Below, in pieces: positions 39,913 through 51,025 of a stretch of DNA of 64,000 nucleotides. The notes beneath the pieces were generated by a model. It saw only the letters and a list, made by a program, of their open reading frames with translations. It had not been told where the DNA came from and ran no database searches. Source of the DNA: Nitratireductor basaltis (lineage in GTDB: Bacteria; Pseudomonadota; Alphaproteobacteria; Rhizobiales; Rhizobiaceae); NCBI RefSeq assembly GCF_000733725.1, contig NZ_JMQM01000001.1, positions 1,488,001 to 1,552,000 on the forward strand. Reading direction: 5' to 3'. Made by a program: the position numbers and the translations under genes. Within the stretch, counting starts at the first letter, position 1, and each line of letters opens with the position of its first letter.

Positions 39913-42117
39913 TTATTCAGCAGCGGCAGCTTTCTTTGCCTTCTTGAATGCCTCGATGCGGCGCGGTGCGTGAGACTTCAGCGCATCCCCGCGGCCCGAC
40001 AGGCTGGGATTGGTCATGAAATATTCCTGCGCGTTGAAGCTTTCCTCGCCTTCCTGCGGTAGGATGCGGCGCGATGTTCCGTCCGGCAGCACCTCGAAGC
40101 TTTGCTGGTTGTCCATGATGTTGCCGAGCATGATCTGTCCCAACACCTGCTCATGCACGGTGCGGTTGGTGATCGGCACCATGGCTTCGACGCGCCGGTC
40201 GAGATTGCGCGGCATCAGATCGGCGGAGGAGATATAGACGATGGCCTCGTCGGAAGGCAGGCCGTGGCCATTGCCGAAGCAGTAGATGCGGCTGTGCTCG
40301 AGGAAGCGACCAACTATGGACTTCACCCGGATCTTCTCCGACAGGCCCGGCACCTGCGGGCGCAGGCAGCAAATGCCGCGCACGACCAGATCGATCTCGA
40401 CCCCGGCATTGCCTGCCTCATAGAGCGCATCAATGATCGCGGGATCGACCAGTGAATTCATCTTCATCCAGATCTGCGCCGGCCGCCCTGCCCGGGCATG
40501 TTCGATCTCGCCCTGGATGTGCTCAAGAATGCGATTGCGCAGGGTGAATGGCGATACCGCAAGGCGCATATCCACGTCCGGCTCGGCATAACCGGTGATG
40601 AAGTTGAACACCTTCGCCACGTCGTGAGCTATAGCGGAATCGTCAGTAAAATAGGAAAGGTCGGTGTAGATGCGCGCGGTGATAGGGTGATAATTGCCGG
40701 TGCCCAGATGGCAGTAGTTGCGCAGGCGTCCATCCTCGCGCCGCACGACCAGTGACATCTTCGCGTGGGTCTTCAGTTCGATGAAACCGAAGACAACCTG
40801 CACGCCCGCGCGTTCAAGGTCGCGCGCCCAGCGGATATTGGCTTCCTCGTCGAAACGCGCCTTCAGCTCCACCAGTGCCGTGACCGATTTCCCCGCTTCC
40901 GAAGCGTCGATGAGCGCGCGCACGATCGGGCTGTCATTCGAGGTGCGGTAAAGCGTCTGCTTGATGGCTACGACGTCAGGGTCCTGCGCTGCCTGGCGCA
41001 GGAACTGCACGACCACGTCGAAACTCTCATAGGGGTGATGGACCACAAGGTCCTTTTCGCGGATGGCGGCGAAGCAATCGCCATTGTGTTCGCGGATGCG
41101 CTCGGGGAAGCGCGCATTGTATGGCTCGAATTTGAGGTCGTCGCGCGCGACCTTCACGATTTCGGAAATCTGGTTGATCGCAAGCGGGCCGTCCAGCACG
41201 CTTATGCGTCCGGCGGGAACACCCAGTTCCGATGCCACGAATTCGCGCAGCGACTCGGGCATCGAGCTTTCGAACTCGATGCGGATCACCGAACCGCGCC
41301 GGCGGCGCTTCAACGCGCTTTCGAACAGGCGTACAAGGTCTTCGGCCTCTTCCTCGACCTCGATATCGCTGTCACGAATGATGCGGAAAGTGCCGGAGCC
41401 GATCACCTTGTAGCCGGGGAAGAGCTTGCCGATGAACATTTCGACAATGTCTTCGAGCGCGATGAAACGAATGCCCGAAGAGCGCATCGGCAGCTCGATG
41501 AAACGCTGCAGCGCGACCGGCAGGCGCAGCAGAGCGGTCATCCGCTCCCCATCCGAAAGCTTCTGCAGGTCAAGGGCGATGGAAAAGCCGAGATTAGGGA
41601 TGAAGGGGAACGGATGCGCGGGATCGATGGATAGCGGCGTCATTACCGGATAGATCGAATCGAGAAAATGCTCCTCGACCCAATCGCGGTCCGCTTTCGA
41701 CAGGCTGTCCGGGCGGACCAGCTCTATCCCCTCCTTCTTGAGAAGTTCCAGAAGACCGCCGAGATTTTCATGCTGCTCCAGCTGCAGTCGGCTTACCTCC
41801 AGCAGCACCTGGTGAAGCTGTTCTTCCGGTGTGCGCCCATCAGCGCTCCGCGTGGTTATTCCCTCGCGTACCTGACCGGCAAGGCCTGCCACGCGGACCA
41901 TGAAGAACTCATCCAGATTGTCGGCGGAAATGGAGAGGAAACGAACACGCTCAAGAAGCGGATGACAGGGATTTTGCGACTCCTCCAACACGCGGCGGTT
42001 GAACTGCAGCCACGAGAACTCACGATTGACGAAGCGATCAGGGCTGGAGGCGGCCACCTCATCGGCCTTCTCCGGCTCGATCGGGAACTCGCTCTTGACC
42101 GGCTTCAGCTCATTCAT
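39913..42117 (-). CDS. ppk: Polyphosphate kinase 1
   Basis: A protein of about 734 residues making polyphosphate from ATP at the membrane. The N-terminal domain starts [19 protein letters not shown], and the phospho-His motif reads [23 protein letters not shown]. The C-terminal domain has [18 protein letters not shown] and [20 protein letters not shown] 42117 is preceded by GAGGAA at good spacing; an in-frame ATG at 42126 would add three residues. ppx follows. Confidence 0.95.
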   Translation of the reverse strand: MNELKPVKSEFPIEPEKADEVAASSPDRFVNREFSWLQFNRRVLEESQNPCHPLLERVRFLSISADNLDEFFMVRVAGLAGQVREGITTRSADGRTPEEQLHQVLLEVSRLQLEQHENLGGLLELLKKEGIELVRPDSLSKADRDWVEEHFLDSIYPVMTPLSIDPAHPFPFIPNLGFSIALDLQKLSDGERMTALLRLPVALQRFIELPMRSSGIRFIALEDIVEMFIGKLFPGYKVIGSGTFRIIRDSDIEVEEEAEDLVRLFESALKRRRRGSVIRIEFESSMPESLREFVASELGVPAGRISVLDGPLAINQISEIVKVARDDLKFEPYNARFPERIREHNGDCFAAIREKDLVVHHPYESFDVVVQFLRQAAQDPDVVAIKQTLYRTSNDSPIVRALIDASEAGKSVTALVELKARFDEEANIRWARDLERAGVQVVFGFIELKTHAKMSLVVRREDGRLRNYCHLGTGNYHPITARIYTDLSYFTDDSAIAHDVAKVFNFITGYAEPDVDMRLAVSPFTLRNRILEHIQGEIEHARAGRPAQIWMKMNSLVDPAIIDALYEAGNAGVEIDLVVRGICCLRPQVPGLSEKIRVKSIVGRFLEHSRIYCFGNGHGLPSDEAIVYISSADLMPRNLDRRVEAMVPITNRTVHEQVLGQIMLGNIMDNQQSFEVLPDGTSRRILPQEGEESFNAQEYFMTNPSLSGRGDALKSHAPRRIEAFKKAKKAAAAE

Positions 42118-42274
42118 CGTCTTCATCTTCCTCGAAACATGCAGGGACCTGGACAGCCTTGGCTGTCAGCATATGTCCTGACAGGCTTTTGCGACAGTTT
42201 CATATCACGGGCTTGCAAATAAGCCATTTATGCTACAAACGCTTTGACAAACTGACACCGAGCGGGAGACAGAA

Positions 42275-42520
42275 ATGGCGGGCCATGCGATACCGCATTT
42301 CCACAACACGGATGGTCACAGCGCCATCAATATCGGCGTCCGCGAATTCATGTGCGTCGGCGCAAATCCGCCCATGGATCATCCACATGTCTTCCTGGAC
42401 ATGGGTGACGATGTCGAGCGCGTCTGTCCCTATTGTTCCACGCTTTACCGCTACCGCCCGGAGCTGAAGGCTGACGAGACCCAGCCTGCGGGTTGCGCAT
42501 TCAAGCGCGACGCGGCCTGA
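42275..42520 (+). CDS. Zinc-finger protein (zf-CHCC, NDUFS6-like)
   Basis: An 81-residue protein with the CHCC zinc site: Cys in FMCVGANPPMDHPHVFLDMG with its His, and VCPYCSTLYRY. It matches the family of NDUFS6, an accessory subunit of mitochondrial complex I, which is widespread as a free small protein in alphaproteobacteria. It is divergent from ppk, and its stop lies 20 bases before the likely start of the monooxygenase gene. Confidence 0.88.
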   Translation: MAGHAIPHFHNTDGHSAINIGVREFMCVGANPPMDHPHVFLDMGDDVERVCPYCSTLYRYRPELKADETQPAGCAFKRDAA

Positions 42521-42539
42521 GGCGCGAGGCACAAGCACC

Positions 42540-43700
42540 ATTCCCGCCTCCATCGCCATTGCCGGTGCAGGCATTGCCGGACTGACAAGTGCGCTGGCGC
42601 TTGCCGCGCGCGGGCATGAGATTACCATTTTCGAGCGCGAAGCGCATCTGGGCGAAGCGGGCGCAGGCCTGCAGCTTTCGCCCAACGCCACGCGCGTGCT
42701 TCGCAACCTTGGCATTCTGGATCACCTCCAGAAGATTGCCGTACAGCCCCAGGCAGTGCTGCTGCGTTCCGCGCGCGACGGGTCGGTGAAATCCCGCCTT
42801 CCGCTTGGCGAACAGGCGCAGGACCGCTGGGGTGCTTCCTATCTCACCTGTCACCGGGCCGACCTGCAGAGCGCGCTTTTGGAATGTGTTACCGCGAACC
42901 GGGGTATCAAGCTGAAGTTGGATGCCCTGGCGCAAGGATTTTGCTTCACCGGTGACCGTGTCTCACATCCTCTCTCCGATGCACAATTCGATCTTCTGCT
43001 TGCGGCCGATGGCATCTGGTCCGGCCTGCGTAAGGAGGTGACATCGCTTGATGCGCGTTTCGTCGGCCGCATTGCCTATCGCGCCATGCTGTCTGCGGAT
43101 CATCCAGCCGCTCGCGCGATCTTCGGGACGACGCCCAATGTGCATGCGTTCATGGCGGCGGGTTTTCACACCGTCGCCTACCCTGTCAGTGGCGGCACTG
43201 CCTATAATCTGGTGGTCGTTCTTCCTGGTAATGAAACGCAACGTGGCTGGGTGCAAGGTGCTGATCTCGACGAGCTTCGCCATGCATTCAAGAGCACGAT
43301 CCTCGCGCCACTGATAGCGGCCGATGGCTGGAGCCAATGGCCGCTATACGAGGTCCCGCCGCTCGAAAGCTGGTCAAGACCGCCGAACCTGTTGCTCACC
43401 GGTGATGCCGCGCATGGGCTCACACCCTTTGCGGCACAAGGCGCGGCAATGGCCATTGAAGACGCTTCGGTGCTTGCCGGTGTGCTTGATGATGCAGGCA
43501 GCGTGGCGGAAGCGTTGGCGAAATTCGAGCGGCAGCGCAAACCCCGGATCGAACAAGTGCGGCGGCGCGCAGGCTTCAACAGTTTTGCATGGCATGCTGC
43601 AGGACCTGTGGCTTTGATCCGTGATCTGGTGCTAAAGCACCGCACTGGCGCGAAGCTCATGGCCGATTTCGACTGGCTTTATGGCTGGCGCGAAGACTGA
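42540..43700 (+). CDS. FAD-dependent monooxygenase (UbiH/salicylate hydroxylase type)
   Basis: About 386 residues. The FAD-binding Rossmann segment IAIAGAGIAGLTSALALAARGHEITIFERE starts right at the N-terminus; later motifs are the DG region LLLAADGIWSGLR and LTGDAAHGLTPFAAQGAAMAIEDA. The in-frame stretch back to a stop at 42465 has no ATG, GTG or TTG; the first GTG, at 42696, would delete the FAD loop. The best placed start is ATT at 42540, about 9 bases after GAGGC; a CTG further up is possible. The substrate is unknown. It directly follows the zinc-finger gene. Confidence 0.8.
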   Translation: MPASIAIAGAGIAGLTSALALAARGHEITIFEREAHLGEAGAGLQLSPNATRVLRNLGILDHLQKIAVQPQAVLLRSARDGSVKSRLPLGEQAQDRWGASYLTCHRADLQSALLECVTANRGIKLKLDALAQGFCFTGDRVSHPLSDAQFDLLLAADGIWSGLRKEVTSLDARFVGRIAYRAMLSADHPAARAIFGTTPNVHAFMAAGFHTVAYPVSGGTAYNLVVVLPGNETQRGWVQGADLDELRHAFKSTILAPLIAADGWSQWPLYEVPPLESWSRPPNLLLTGDAAHGLTPFAAQGAAMAIEDASVLAGVLDDAGSVAEALAKFERQRKPRIEQVRRRAGFNSFAWHAAGPVALIRDLVLKHRTGAKLMADFDWLYGWRED

Positions 43701-43720
43701 ACTTGCCTCCTTGAATGCGA

Positions 43721-43747
43721 AAAGGGGCAGCAGAAAGCCGCCCCTTT
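43721..43747. terminator. Terminator between the monooxygenase and aapP genes
   Basis: Inverted repeat AAAGGGGC / GCCCCTTT with an 11-base loop between convergent genes; moderate stem, short T tract. Confidence 0.7.
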
Positions 43748-43774
43748 GAGTGATTACCAGCGTCTCTGTTGCCT

Positions 43775-44581
<807 letters not shown>

Positions 44582-44612
44582 GACGTTTTTCCTCACTCGA
44601 GCTTTTCGCCCG

Positions 44613-46109
44613 TCAGTTCTTGTGGCCGGTGTTGAGCCGGCGTTCCATGTAGATCGAATAGCGCGACATGCCGAAGCAGAAGAGCCAGTACACGAAGGCA
44701 GCGAATACAAGTCCGGTCGCAGCCGTGGTTGGCGTGATCCAATTGGGATCGGCAAAGCCGCGACGCACGGTCCCCAGCAGGTCGGCGAGGCCAATGATGT
44801 AGACCAGGCTCGTGTCCTTGAAGAGGCCGATAAAGGTGTTCACGATGCCCGGGATCACCAGCTTCAACGCCTGCGGCATGATGATCAGACGCATCATCTG
44901 CCAGTAGCCGAGACCCAGCGCCTGCGCACCTTCATACTGGCCCTTCGGGATGGCCTGCAGGCCACCGCGGATGACTTCCGCCATATAGGCTGCCGAGAAC
45001 AGGGCAACGCCGATCAGTGCGCGAAGCAACTGATTGAAGGTCACGCCATCCGGCAGGAAGAGCGGGATCATGAATGCCGACATGAAGAGTACGGTGATCA
45101 GCGGCACGCCACGCCAGAACTCGATGAAGACGATCGAGAAAAGGCGGATGGCCGGCAGATGCGACCGGCGACCGAGCGCCAGCAGGACACCCAGCGGCAA
45201 AGATGCCGCAATGCCTGTCAGTGCCACGACGAGCGTGACAAGCAGACCGCCCCAGAGATTGGTCGGAGCCGGTCGCAGACCCATATCGCCTGCCAGCAAC
45301 ATGATGAGCAGCAGAATGCCGACCGGTGCCACCAGCACTTTCAGATAGCGCACCTTGCCGCCCTCACCCGGCTGCACCGCCAGAAGGCTGAGCGCGACCG
45401 AGACGATCGCAACGAGTGAAGAAAGCATGGTGAGCGTCGAGAAGCGGATATCCATGAACCGCACGGGGCCGGAATTGACGGCATTGTGCATGAACAGGAT
45501 CAGCAGTGCGGCGATTGCCGCCCACAGTCCCCACTTCAAACGGTCTTCACGGGCACCGGCGACCATGCCGCCCAGGGCGGATGCGATGAAGGCTCCGATG
45601 GTCAGCAGAAAGGCCACCCAGGCGCCGCTGACGCGCAGATTTCCGCCTGTCAGAAGAACCAGCGCGACGAACGGGAAAACAGCGAAAAGCAATATCGCGT
45701 TCAGTCGCTTGTAGGGAAGCGGCGGAATGAGCAGCGGCACGGCCAGAAGTGCCAGAAGCACCATGACCAGGTCGACGCGCCAGCGCTCGCCCATCGGGTA
45801 GAGACCGTAGACGAACTGCCCGAATTTGGCACCCACGAAGGCCCAGCATGCACCAAGTTCACCCTCGCCTTCCGCCGGAAGGCAGGCCTGACGGTCCGAG
45901 CCGGAAAAGACAGCGTGAAGAAACCCCCACTCGAAGATGTTCCACGCAGCCCATACCGAAAAGATCGACAGGACGATGGTGATGACACTGTCGAATGGCG
46001 TGGCGAACAGGTTCTTGTGCAATATCCCCACAATGCCCGCCTCCGATGGTGGAGGCGGTTGCGGTGCTTTCTGCTCGCGAGCGACGTAAAGAGAGACTTG
46101 TTCTTCCAT
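44613..46109 (-). CDS. aapM: General L-amino-acid ABC transporter permease AapM
   Basis: A 498-residue PAAT-type permease, longer than the usual 220-residue HisM type because of extra N-terminal helices, as in AapM of Rhizobium. The C-terminal permease core has the EAA loop [25 protein letters not shown] and [28 protein letters not shown]. The N-terminus is Pro-rich ([12 protein letters not shown]). ATG 46109 has GGAGG 8 bases upstream. It overlaps no neighbour but lies within 12 bases of aapQ. Confidence 0.93.
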   Translation of the reverse strand: MEEQVSLYVAREQKAPQPPPPSEAGIVGILHKNLFATPFDSVITIVLSIFSVWAAWNIFEWGFLHAVFSGSDRQACLPAEGEGELGACWAFVGAKFGQFVYGLYPMGERWRVDLVMVLLALLAVPLLIPPLPYKRLNAILLFAVFPFVALVLLTGGNLRVSGAWVAFLLTIGAFIASALGGMVAGAREDRLKWGLWAAIAALLILFMHNAVNSGPVRFMDIRFSTLTMLSSLVAIVSVALSLLAVQPGEGGKVRYLKVLVAPVGILLLIMLLAGDMGLRPAPTNLWGGLLVTLVVALTGIAASLPLGVLLALGRRSHLPAIRLFSIVFIEFWRGVPLITVLFMSAFMIPLFLPDGVTFNQLLRALIGVALFSAAYMAEVIRGGLQAIPKGQYEGAQALGLGYWQMMRLIIMPQALKLVIPGIVNTFIGLFKDTSLVYIIGLADLLGTVRRGFADPNWITPTTAATGLVFAAFVYWLFCFGMSRYSIYMERRLNTGHKN

Positions 46110-46119
46110 TTTTTGCCTC

Positions 46120-47316
46120 CTACCGCTCAACCAGCGCCATTTTGGCGTTGAACCAGTTCATGAATGCGGAGACCGCGACGCTGAGGCCGAGATAGACGAC
46201 CATCCAGACAGCGACCACCTCGACGGACTGGCCGGTCTGATTCAACACCGTGGACCCCACGGCAACCAGTTCGGGATAGCCGACGGCCAGACCCAGTGAC
46301 GAGTTCTTCGTCAGGTTCAGATACTGGCTGGTCAGCGGTGGAATGATGACACGGAACGCCTGGGGCACGACCACCAGCCGCAATAGCTGGCTGCGCGTGA
46401 GACCCAGTGCCGAGGCGGCTTCGGTCTGACCCTTGGACACCGACAATATGCCGGCACGAACGATTTCGGCCACGAAGGATGCGGTGTAGAAGGACAGCGC
46501 GAGGAACAGCGCGAGAAATTCCGGCTTGACCTGCCAACCGCCCCGAAGATTGAAGCGTGTTGCTTCGGGCACTTCGAACGAGATCGGAAGTCCGGTGACA
46601 AGGAATACCGCAATCGGCAAGCCGAAGATCATGCCCAGAGCCGGTCCGAGCGTCTTGCGGCGCTCGCCTGTCTTGAGCTGATGTTTCGTGTTGGCCTTCG
46701 CCAATATAACCGCACCGGCGATGCCCAGTATGAGCGCGATCAGGGTGGCCAACGCGATGGGCTCGAAAACGGCAGCAGGCATTTGCAGGCCGCGATTCGA
46801 AAGATAGGTGCCAAAACCGAACTGTATGGCCTCGCGCGGCAACGGGAGCACCGAAAGGACGCCGAAATACCAGAAGAGGATCACCAGCAATGGCGGAATG
46901 TTGCGGAACACCTCGACATAGATGGTGCTGAGGCCGCGCACGATGTAGTTCCGTGAGAGGCGCCCGATACCTATGATGAAGCCGACAATCGTTGCGAGCG
47001 TGATACCGGCTATCGCGACGATGATCGTGTTTGCGATACCGACCATCAGCGCGCGGCCATAGGTGGAATTGGACGAATACTCTATCGGCACCTGGCCGAT
47101 ATCAAATCCCGCGCGCGAGGATAGAAAACCAAAACCCGAGGCGATGTTTGCCTGGGCGAGATTTCGGATCGTGTTGTTGATCAGCCAGGAGGCAAAAGCC
47201 AGGATGGCAATGATCATCAGGATCTGGATGATGAGACCGCGCGTTTTCGGGTCGCGCATCAGCGCGACACGCGGCTGCGAAATGCTTTGAGCTTCAACTG
47301 TCATATGATCCGCCAT
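46120..47316 (-). CDS. aapQ: General L-amino-acid ABC transporter permease AapQ
   Basis: A 398-residue permease partner of AapM. It has an N-terminal helix, a periplasmic stretch, then the PAAT core with [45 protein letters not shown], the EAA loop [25 protein letters not shown] and [22 protein letters not shown]. An alternative ATG at 47304 would shorten it by four residues. A stem-loop separates it from aapJ. Confidence 0.93.
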   Translation of the reverse strand: MADHMTVEAQSISQPRVALMRDPKTRGLIIQILMIIAILAFASWLINNTIRNLAQANIASGFGFLSSRAGFDIGQVPIEYSSNSTYGRALMVGIANTIIVAIAGITLATIVGFIIGIGRLSRNYIVRGLSTIYVEVFRNIPPLLVILFWYFGVLSVLPLPREAIQFGFGTYLSNRGLQMPAAVFEPIALATLIALILGIAGAVILAKANTKHQLKTGERRKTLGPALGMIFGLPIAVFLVTGLPISFEVPEATRFNLRGGWQVKPEFLALFLALSFYTASFVAEIVRAGILSVSKGQTEAASALGLTRSQLLRLVVVPQAFRVIIPPLTSQYLNLTKNSSLGLAVGYPELVAVGSTVLNQTGQSVEVVAVWMVVYLGLSVAVSAFMNWFNAKMALVER

Positions 47317-47370
47317 GCACGATGCTTGGCCATTGCAGGAACGGCCAGCGCATACGCTTATTAAAAGCGG

Positions 47371-47398
47371 GGGTGCTGCCGCATATGCAGCAGCACCC
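47371..47398 (-). repeat. Intergenic stem-loop between aapJ and aapQ
   Basis: Inverted repeat GGGTGCTGC / GCAGCACCC around a CATATG-containing loop, directly after the aapJ stop codon. It lacks a T tract, so it is more likely an mRNA-stabilising or attenuating hairpin that lets the binding protein be made in excess, as in other ABC operons. Confidence 0.6.
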
Positions 47399-47409
47399 TC
47401 ATCTACCGA

Positions 47410-48435
47410 TTAGCGGATCGGCGGTGCGTATTGCAGGCCGCCCTTGGTCCAAAGAGCGTTCTGACCACGCTGGATGCCAAGCGGCGTGTCCGGACCGACA
47501 TTGCGGTCGAAGATTTCGCCGTAATTGCCAACAGCCTTGATCACATTGACCATCCAGTCAGCCGACAGGCCAACATCCGCGCCGAAGGTGCCATCAGCAC
47601 CGAGCAGGCGGCGGATATTCGGATTGTCGGAATTGACCATCTCTTCGACATTGTCCTGCGTCACGCCGAGCTCTTCAGCGTTGATCAAGCCGAAGTGAAC
47701 CCACTTCACGATGTCGAACCACTGCTCGTCACCCTGGCGGACTGCCGGGCCAAGCGGCTCCTTCGAGATGATTTCCGGCAGAACAACATGCTCGTCCGGG
47801 TTGGACAGTTCGAGGCGCGATGCATAGAGGCCCGAGGCATCGGTGGTGAGAACGTCACAACGGCCCTGCTCATAAGCAGCATTCACGTCCGACTGGCTCT
47901 CGATAACAACCGGATTGTATTCCATGTTGTTGGCGTTGAAGTAGTCGGTCAGGTTCAGCTCGGTGGTCGTACCGGACTGCACGCAGACGGTAGCGCCGGA
48001 AAGCTGCAGGGCGGAATTCACGTTCAGGTCCTTGCGGACCATGAAGCCCTGGCCGTCGTAGTAGTTCACGCCGGCGAAGTTGAGGCCGAGCGCGGTATCG
48101 CGGTTCATGGTCCAGGTGGTGTTACGTGCCAGCAGATCGACTTCGTTGTTCTGCAGGGCGGGGAAGCGCTGGACTGCGGAAAGCGGAGTGTACTGCACCT
48201 TGCTGGCATCGCCGTCGAATACGGCTGCGGCCACGGCCTTGCAGTAGTCCACGTCGAGGCCCTGCCATTCGCCCTGGTCGTTCTGGGAAGCGAATCCCGG
48301 AAGTCCGGTATTCACACCACAACGCAGCTGGCCAGCGCTCTTCACGTCATCGAGCGTGGCTGCCGATGCCGCACCTGCAGCAAATGCAAATACAGCCGAG
48401 CCGAGCAGTGCCTTCATAAGATTCTTCATGTTCAT
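47410..48435 (-). CDS. aapJ: General L-amino-acid substrate-binding protein
   Basis: A 341-residue periplasmic SBP3-family protein with a signal peptide (about 23 residues, ending ASAA). The binding domain begins TLDDVKSAGQLRCGVNTGLPGFASQNDQGEWQGLDVDYCKAVAAAVF; NTTWTMNRDT and VCVQSGTTTELNL are typical of AapJ/BztA. The start MNMKNLMKAL at 48435 has AAAGGG close by. It heads the operon; the 239 bases in front, shared with a divergent outer-membrane protein gene, should hold its promoter. Confidence 0.95.
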   Translation of the reverse strand: MNMKNLMKALLGSAVFAFAAGAASAATLDDVKSAGQLRCGVNTGLPGFASQNDQGEWQGLDVDYCKAVAAAVFDGDASKVQYTPLSAVQRFPALQNNEVDLLARNTTWTMNRDTALGLNFAGVNYYDGQGFMVRKDLNVNSALQLSGATVCVQSGTTTELNLTDYFNANNMEYNPVVIESQSDVNAAYEQGRCDVLTTDASGLYASRLELSNPDEHVVLPEIISKEPLGPAVRQGDEQWFDIVKWVHFGLINAEELGVTQDNVEEMVNSDNPNIRRLLGADGTFGADVGLSADWMVNVIKAVGNYGEIFDRNVGPDTPLGIQRGQNALWTKGGLQYAPPIR

Positions 48436-48674
48436 TGACCCTTTTTTCTCAAGCACAGGGTTCATCCCCAAAGTCTGATGTGCGGAAACACGGTGACACA
48501 GTCTTGTGAATTTGCTGCGAATACCGGCTTCCTCTCCCATGCACGGCGTCCATCGAATGCCATAATTTCACACGGGTCAAGAGGGGAAGAGCGATTGGTC
48601 CAGAAGCAATAACTGATGGTTAACCCTGACGGATTACAACCATTCCTATATTATTTCACCATCGGGGGCTGGTC

Positions 48675-49568
48675 ATGAAGCCGGTACTGGCGGCAACTGT
48701 AGTCGCATTGATATCAACAGGGATTTCGGCAGCATTCGCAGCCGATTACGAGCCTGCGCCGTCCTATCAGACCGCGCCCTTGCGTCCCACGCATCAGGCA
48801 GGTCACTCCGGCTGGTATATTCGCGGCGATATCGGGCACAACTTCAAGACGAAAACCGACGGCGGTTTCCGCGTTTTTGAAGGCACTTACCGCGATGCGC
48901 ACTACGAGCATATGGAATTGCGCTCCAACACCTATTTCGGTGCCGGCGCCGGTTACCGGCTGAACGCCCATCTTCGCGGCGATGTGAGCCTGGCATATTG
49001 GAACCGCAGCGGCTTCGGAACGGCCACACTCGACGGTGATTGGTCCTTCGACGATTCGAGCTCCGCGAATGCATTCGAACTGATGGCCAATGCCTATGTC
49101 GACCTGAAGACCTTCGGTCGCATCACGCCCTATGTGGGCGGCGGCGTGGGCACGACCTATCTGCGCTACGGGCGCCTGACAAACCGCGCAACCTGCATTG
49201 ATGCCGCCGAATGTGGCGGGCTGGATTATGTGGCCTGGCATGAGGGCGAGGACAGCTGGCGCTTCACCTGGGCGCTGATGGCAGGTGTCTCGGTGGATCT
49301 GACCCATCGCGCAAAGCTGGATCTTGGCTACCGCTATGCCCATGTGGCCAGCGGACATGCGTTCGGTTTCGATGCGGCTGACATCGCGGCGGGTGCCACG
49401 GGCGTGCAGGGTTGGGACAACGGCTTTGGTACACACCAAATCCGTGCCGGCCTGCGCTACGAATTCGGTGGCGCGCAAACCGCGGCATACAAGCCCGAGC
49501 CCTTCGTCATCCCAGCGCCTCAGCCCGTTTACGACACCACGCCCTACGAGGCTCCGGTCTACAAATAG
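48675..49568 (+). CDS. Outer-membrane beta-barrel protein
   Basis: A 297-residue protein with a signal peptide (ending AFAAD) and an eight-stranded barrel pattern of alternating residues (GWYIRGDIGHNF, TYFGAGAGYRLNAHLRGDVSLAYW, RITPYVGGGVGTTYLRYG, AKLDLGYRYAHVASG, HQIRAGLRYEFG). It resembles the Omp25/Omp31/porin-like family of rhizobia and brucellae; a Pro-rich tail of about 30 residues follows the barrel. Probable surface or structural role. Confidence 0.82.
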   Translation: MKPVLAATVVALISTGISAAFAADYEPAPSYQTAPLRPTHQAGHSGWYIRGDIGHNFKTKTDGGFRVFEGTYRDAHYEHMELRSNTYFGAGAGYRLNAHLRGDVSLAYWNRSGFGTATLDGDWSFDDSSSANAFELMANAYVDLKTFGRITPYVGGGVGTTYLRYGRLTNRATCIDAAECGGLDYVAWHEGEDSWRFTWALMAGVSVDLTHRAKLDLGYRYAHVASGHAFGFDAADIAAGATGVQGWDNGFGTHQIRAGLRYEFGGAQTAAYKPEPFVIPAPQPVYDTTPYEAPVYK

Positions 49569-49648
49569 GCTTCTGGCGCAGACGCTTCCCTGCCCCGGCT
49601 GCTTGTCTCCTTCGCCTTCGCGCGCTACGCCCTTTGAGTGAACGGATG

Positions 49649-49673
49649 AGGCCGACCCCGCGTCGGCCTTGTT
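49649..49673 (+). terminator. Terminator after the outer-membrane protein gene
   Basis: Stem AGGCCGAC / GTCGGCCT with a 5-base loop followed by TGTT, 80 bases after the stop codon. Confidence 0.75.
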
Positions 49674-49716
49674 CATTCCTCACTGCGCGACAAGAGAAAA
49701 TGGCGAAGGGTGATCG

Positions 49717-50883
49717 ATGGCACGGGATCTTTCTGGCAAGGGCAGCAATACGCGGCTGGCACATATCGGCAATGATCCGCGAGACTTTCACGGGTTCGTC
49801 AATCCACCGGTCGTGCATGCCTCCACGGTTCTGTTTCCCGATGCGGAAACCATGGCGGGCCACAAGCAGAAATACACCTATGGGACGCGCGGCACGCCAA
49901 CCAGCGATGCGCTTGGCGCTGCGATCGACGCGCTGGAAGGCTCGGCCGGTACAATAGCCGTTCCCTCCGGCCTGGCCGCCGTTGTCGTACCCATGCTGGC
50001 CTTCCTGTCAGCAGGCGACCATGTGCTGATTGTCGATTCCGTCTATTTCCCCACCCGCCGCTTTGCAGACACGATGCTGAAACGCATGGGTGTGGAGGTC
50101 GAATATTACGAGCCGGAACTGGGCGGCAAGATCGCCTCGCGCATGAAAGACAACACAAGGGTCGTCTTTACCGAATCACCCGGATCCAACACGTTCGAGA
50201 TGCAGGACATCCCGGCAATCGCAGAAGCGGCACATGCCGGCGATGCCATCGTGATGATGGACAATACCTGGGCAACACCGCTCTACTTCAAGCCGCTTGA
50301 TCATGGCGTGGACATTTCCATTCATGCGGCCACCAAATATCCGGCAGGCCATTCCGACGTCCTCTCGGGTACGGTATCGGCCAACGCGAAATGCTGGCAG
50401 CAACTCTACGACACCTATCTGACGCTCGGCGTCTGTGCGGGTCCGGATGATGTCTACCAGGTTCTGCGCGGACTGCGCACAATGGGAGTGCGGCTTGAAC
50501 GCCACCAGGAAAGCGCGCTTGAAATCGCTCAATGGCTGGAGAGACGCGACGATGTTTCCCGCGTGCTCCATCCGGCCCTGCCCTCGCATCCCGGCCACGA
50601 AATCTGGAAGCGCGACTTTTCGGGCGCAAGCGGCATCTTCTCCATCGTTCTGAATGGCGGCGGCACGAAGGAAGCGCATGCTTTTCTCGACGCGCTCGAA
50701 ATCTTCGGTCTTGGATATTCCTGGGGTGGGTATGAGAGCCTCGCAGTGCACGTATCGCTGGGAGATCGCATTGTGGCAAAGGCACCGGATGAAGGGCCGG
50801 TCATCCGCCTGCAGATCGGGCTTGAAGATGTGAGTGATCTGAAGGTCGATATCGAGAAAGCTCTCGCTGCGGCAAGAGCTTAG
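49717..50883 (+). CDS. metC: Cystathionine beta-lyase
   Basis: A 388-residue Cys/Met-metabolism PLP enzyme that cleaves cystathionine to homocysteine, pyruvate and ammonia. Key segments are YGTRGTPTSDALGAAIDALEG, MMDNTWATPLYFKPLDHGVDISIHAATKYPAGHSD (PLP Lys about residue 207) and SWGGYESLAV. The SWGGYESL form rather than SLGGVESL is typical of the MetC group. It stands alone. Confidence 0.93.
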   Translation: MARDLSGKGSNTRLAHIGNDPRDFHGFVNPPVVHASTVLFPDAETMAGHKQKYTYGTRGTPTSDALGAAIDALEGSAGTIAVPSGLAAVVVPMLAFLSAGDHVLIVDSVYFPTRRFADTMLKRMGVEVEYYEPELGGKIASRMKDNTRVVFTESPGSNTFEMQDIPAIAEAAHAGDAIVMMDNTWATPLYFKPLDHGVDISIHAATKYPAGHSDVLSGTVSANAKCWQQLYDTYLTLGVCAGPDDVYQVLRGLRTMGVRLERHQESALEIAQWLERRDDVSRVLHPALPSHPGHEIWKRDFSGASGIFSIVLNGGGTKEAHAFLDALEIFGLGYSWGGYESLAVHVSLGDRIVAKAPDEGPVIRLQIGLEDVSDLKVDIEKALAAARA

Positions 50884-51025
50884 TCACAGAAGCCCAACAA
50901 AGCCGCAATCCGACTTATCGGGTTAAGTTCACCGTAACCAGAGAACAACCTCAGGCTGAGTAAAATCTTGGCGGCTGCATCACTAGTCGATTACCGTCCC
51001 ATCATTGCTTGATTCGAGGGGGCTC

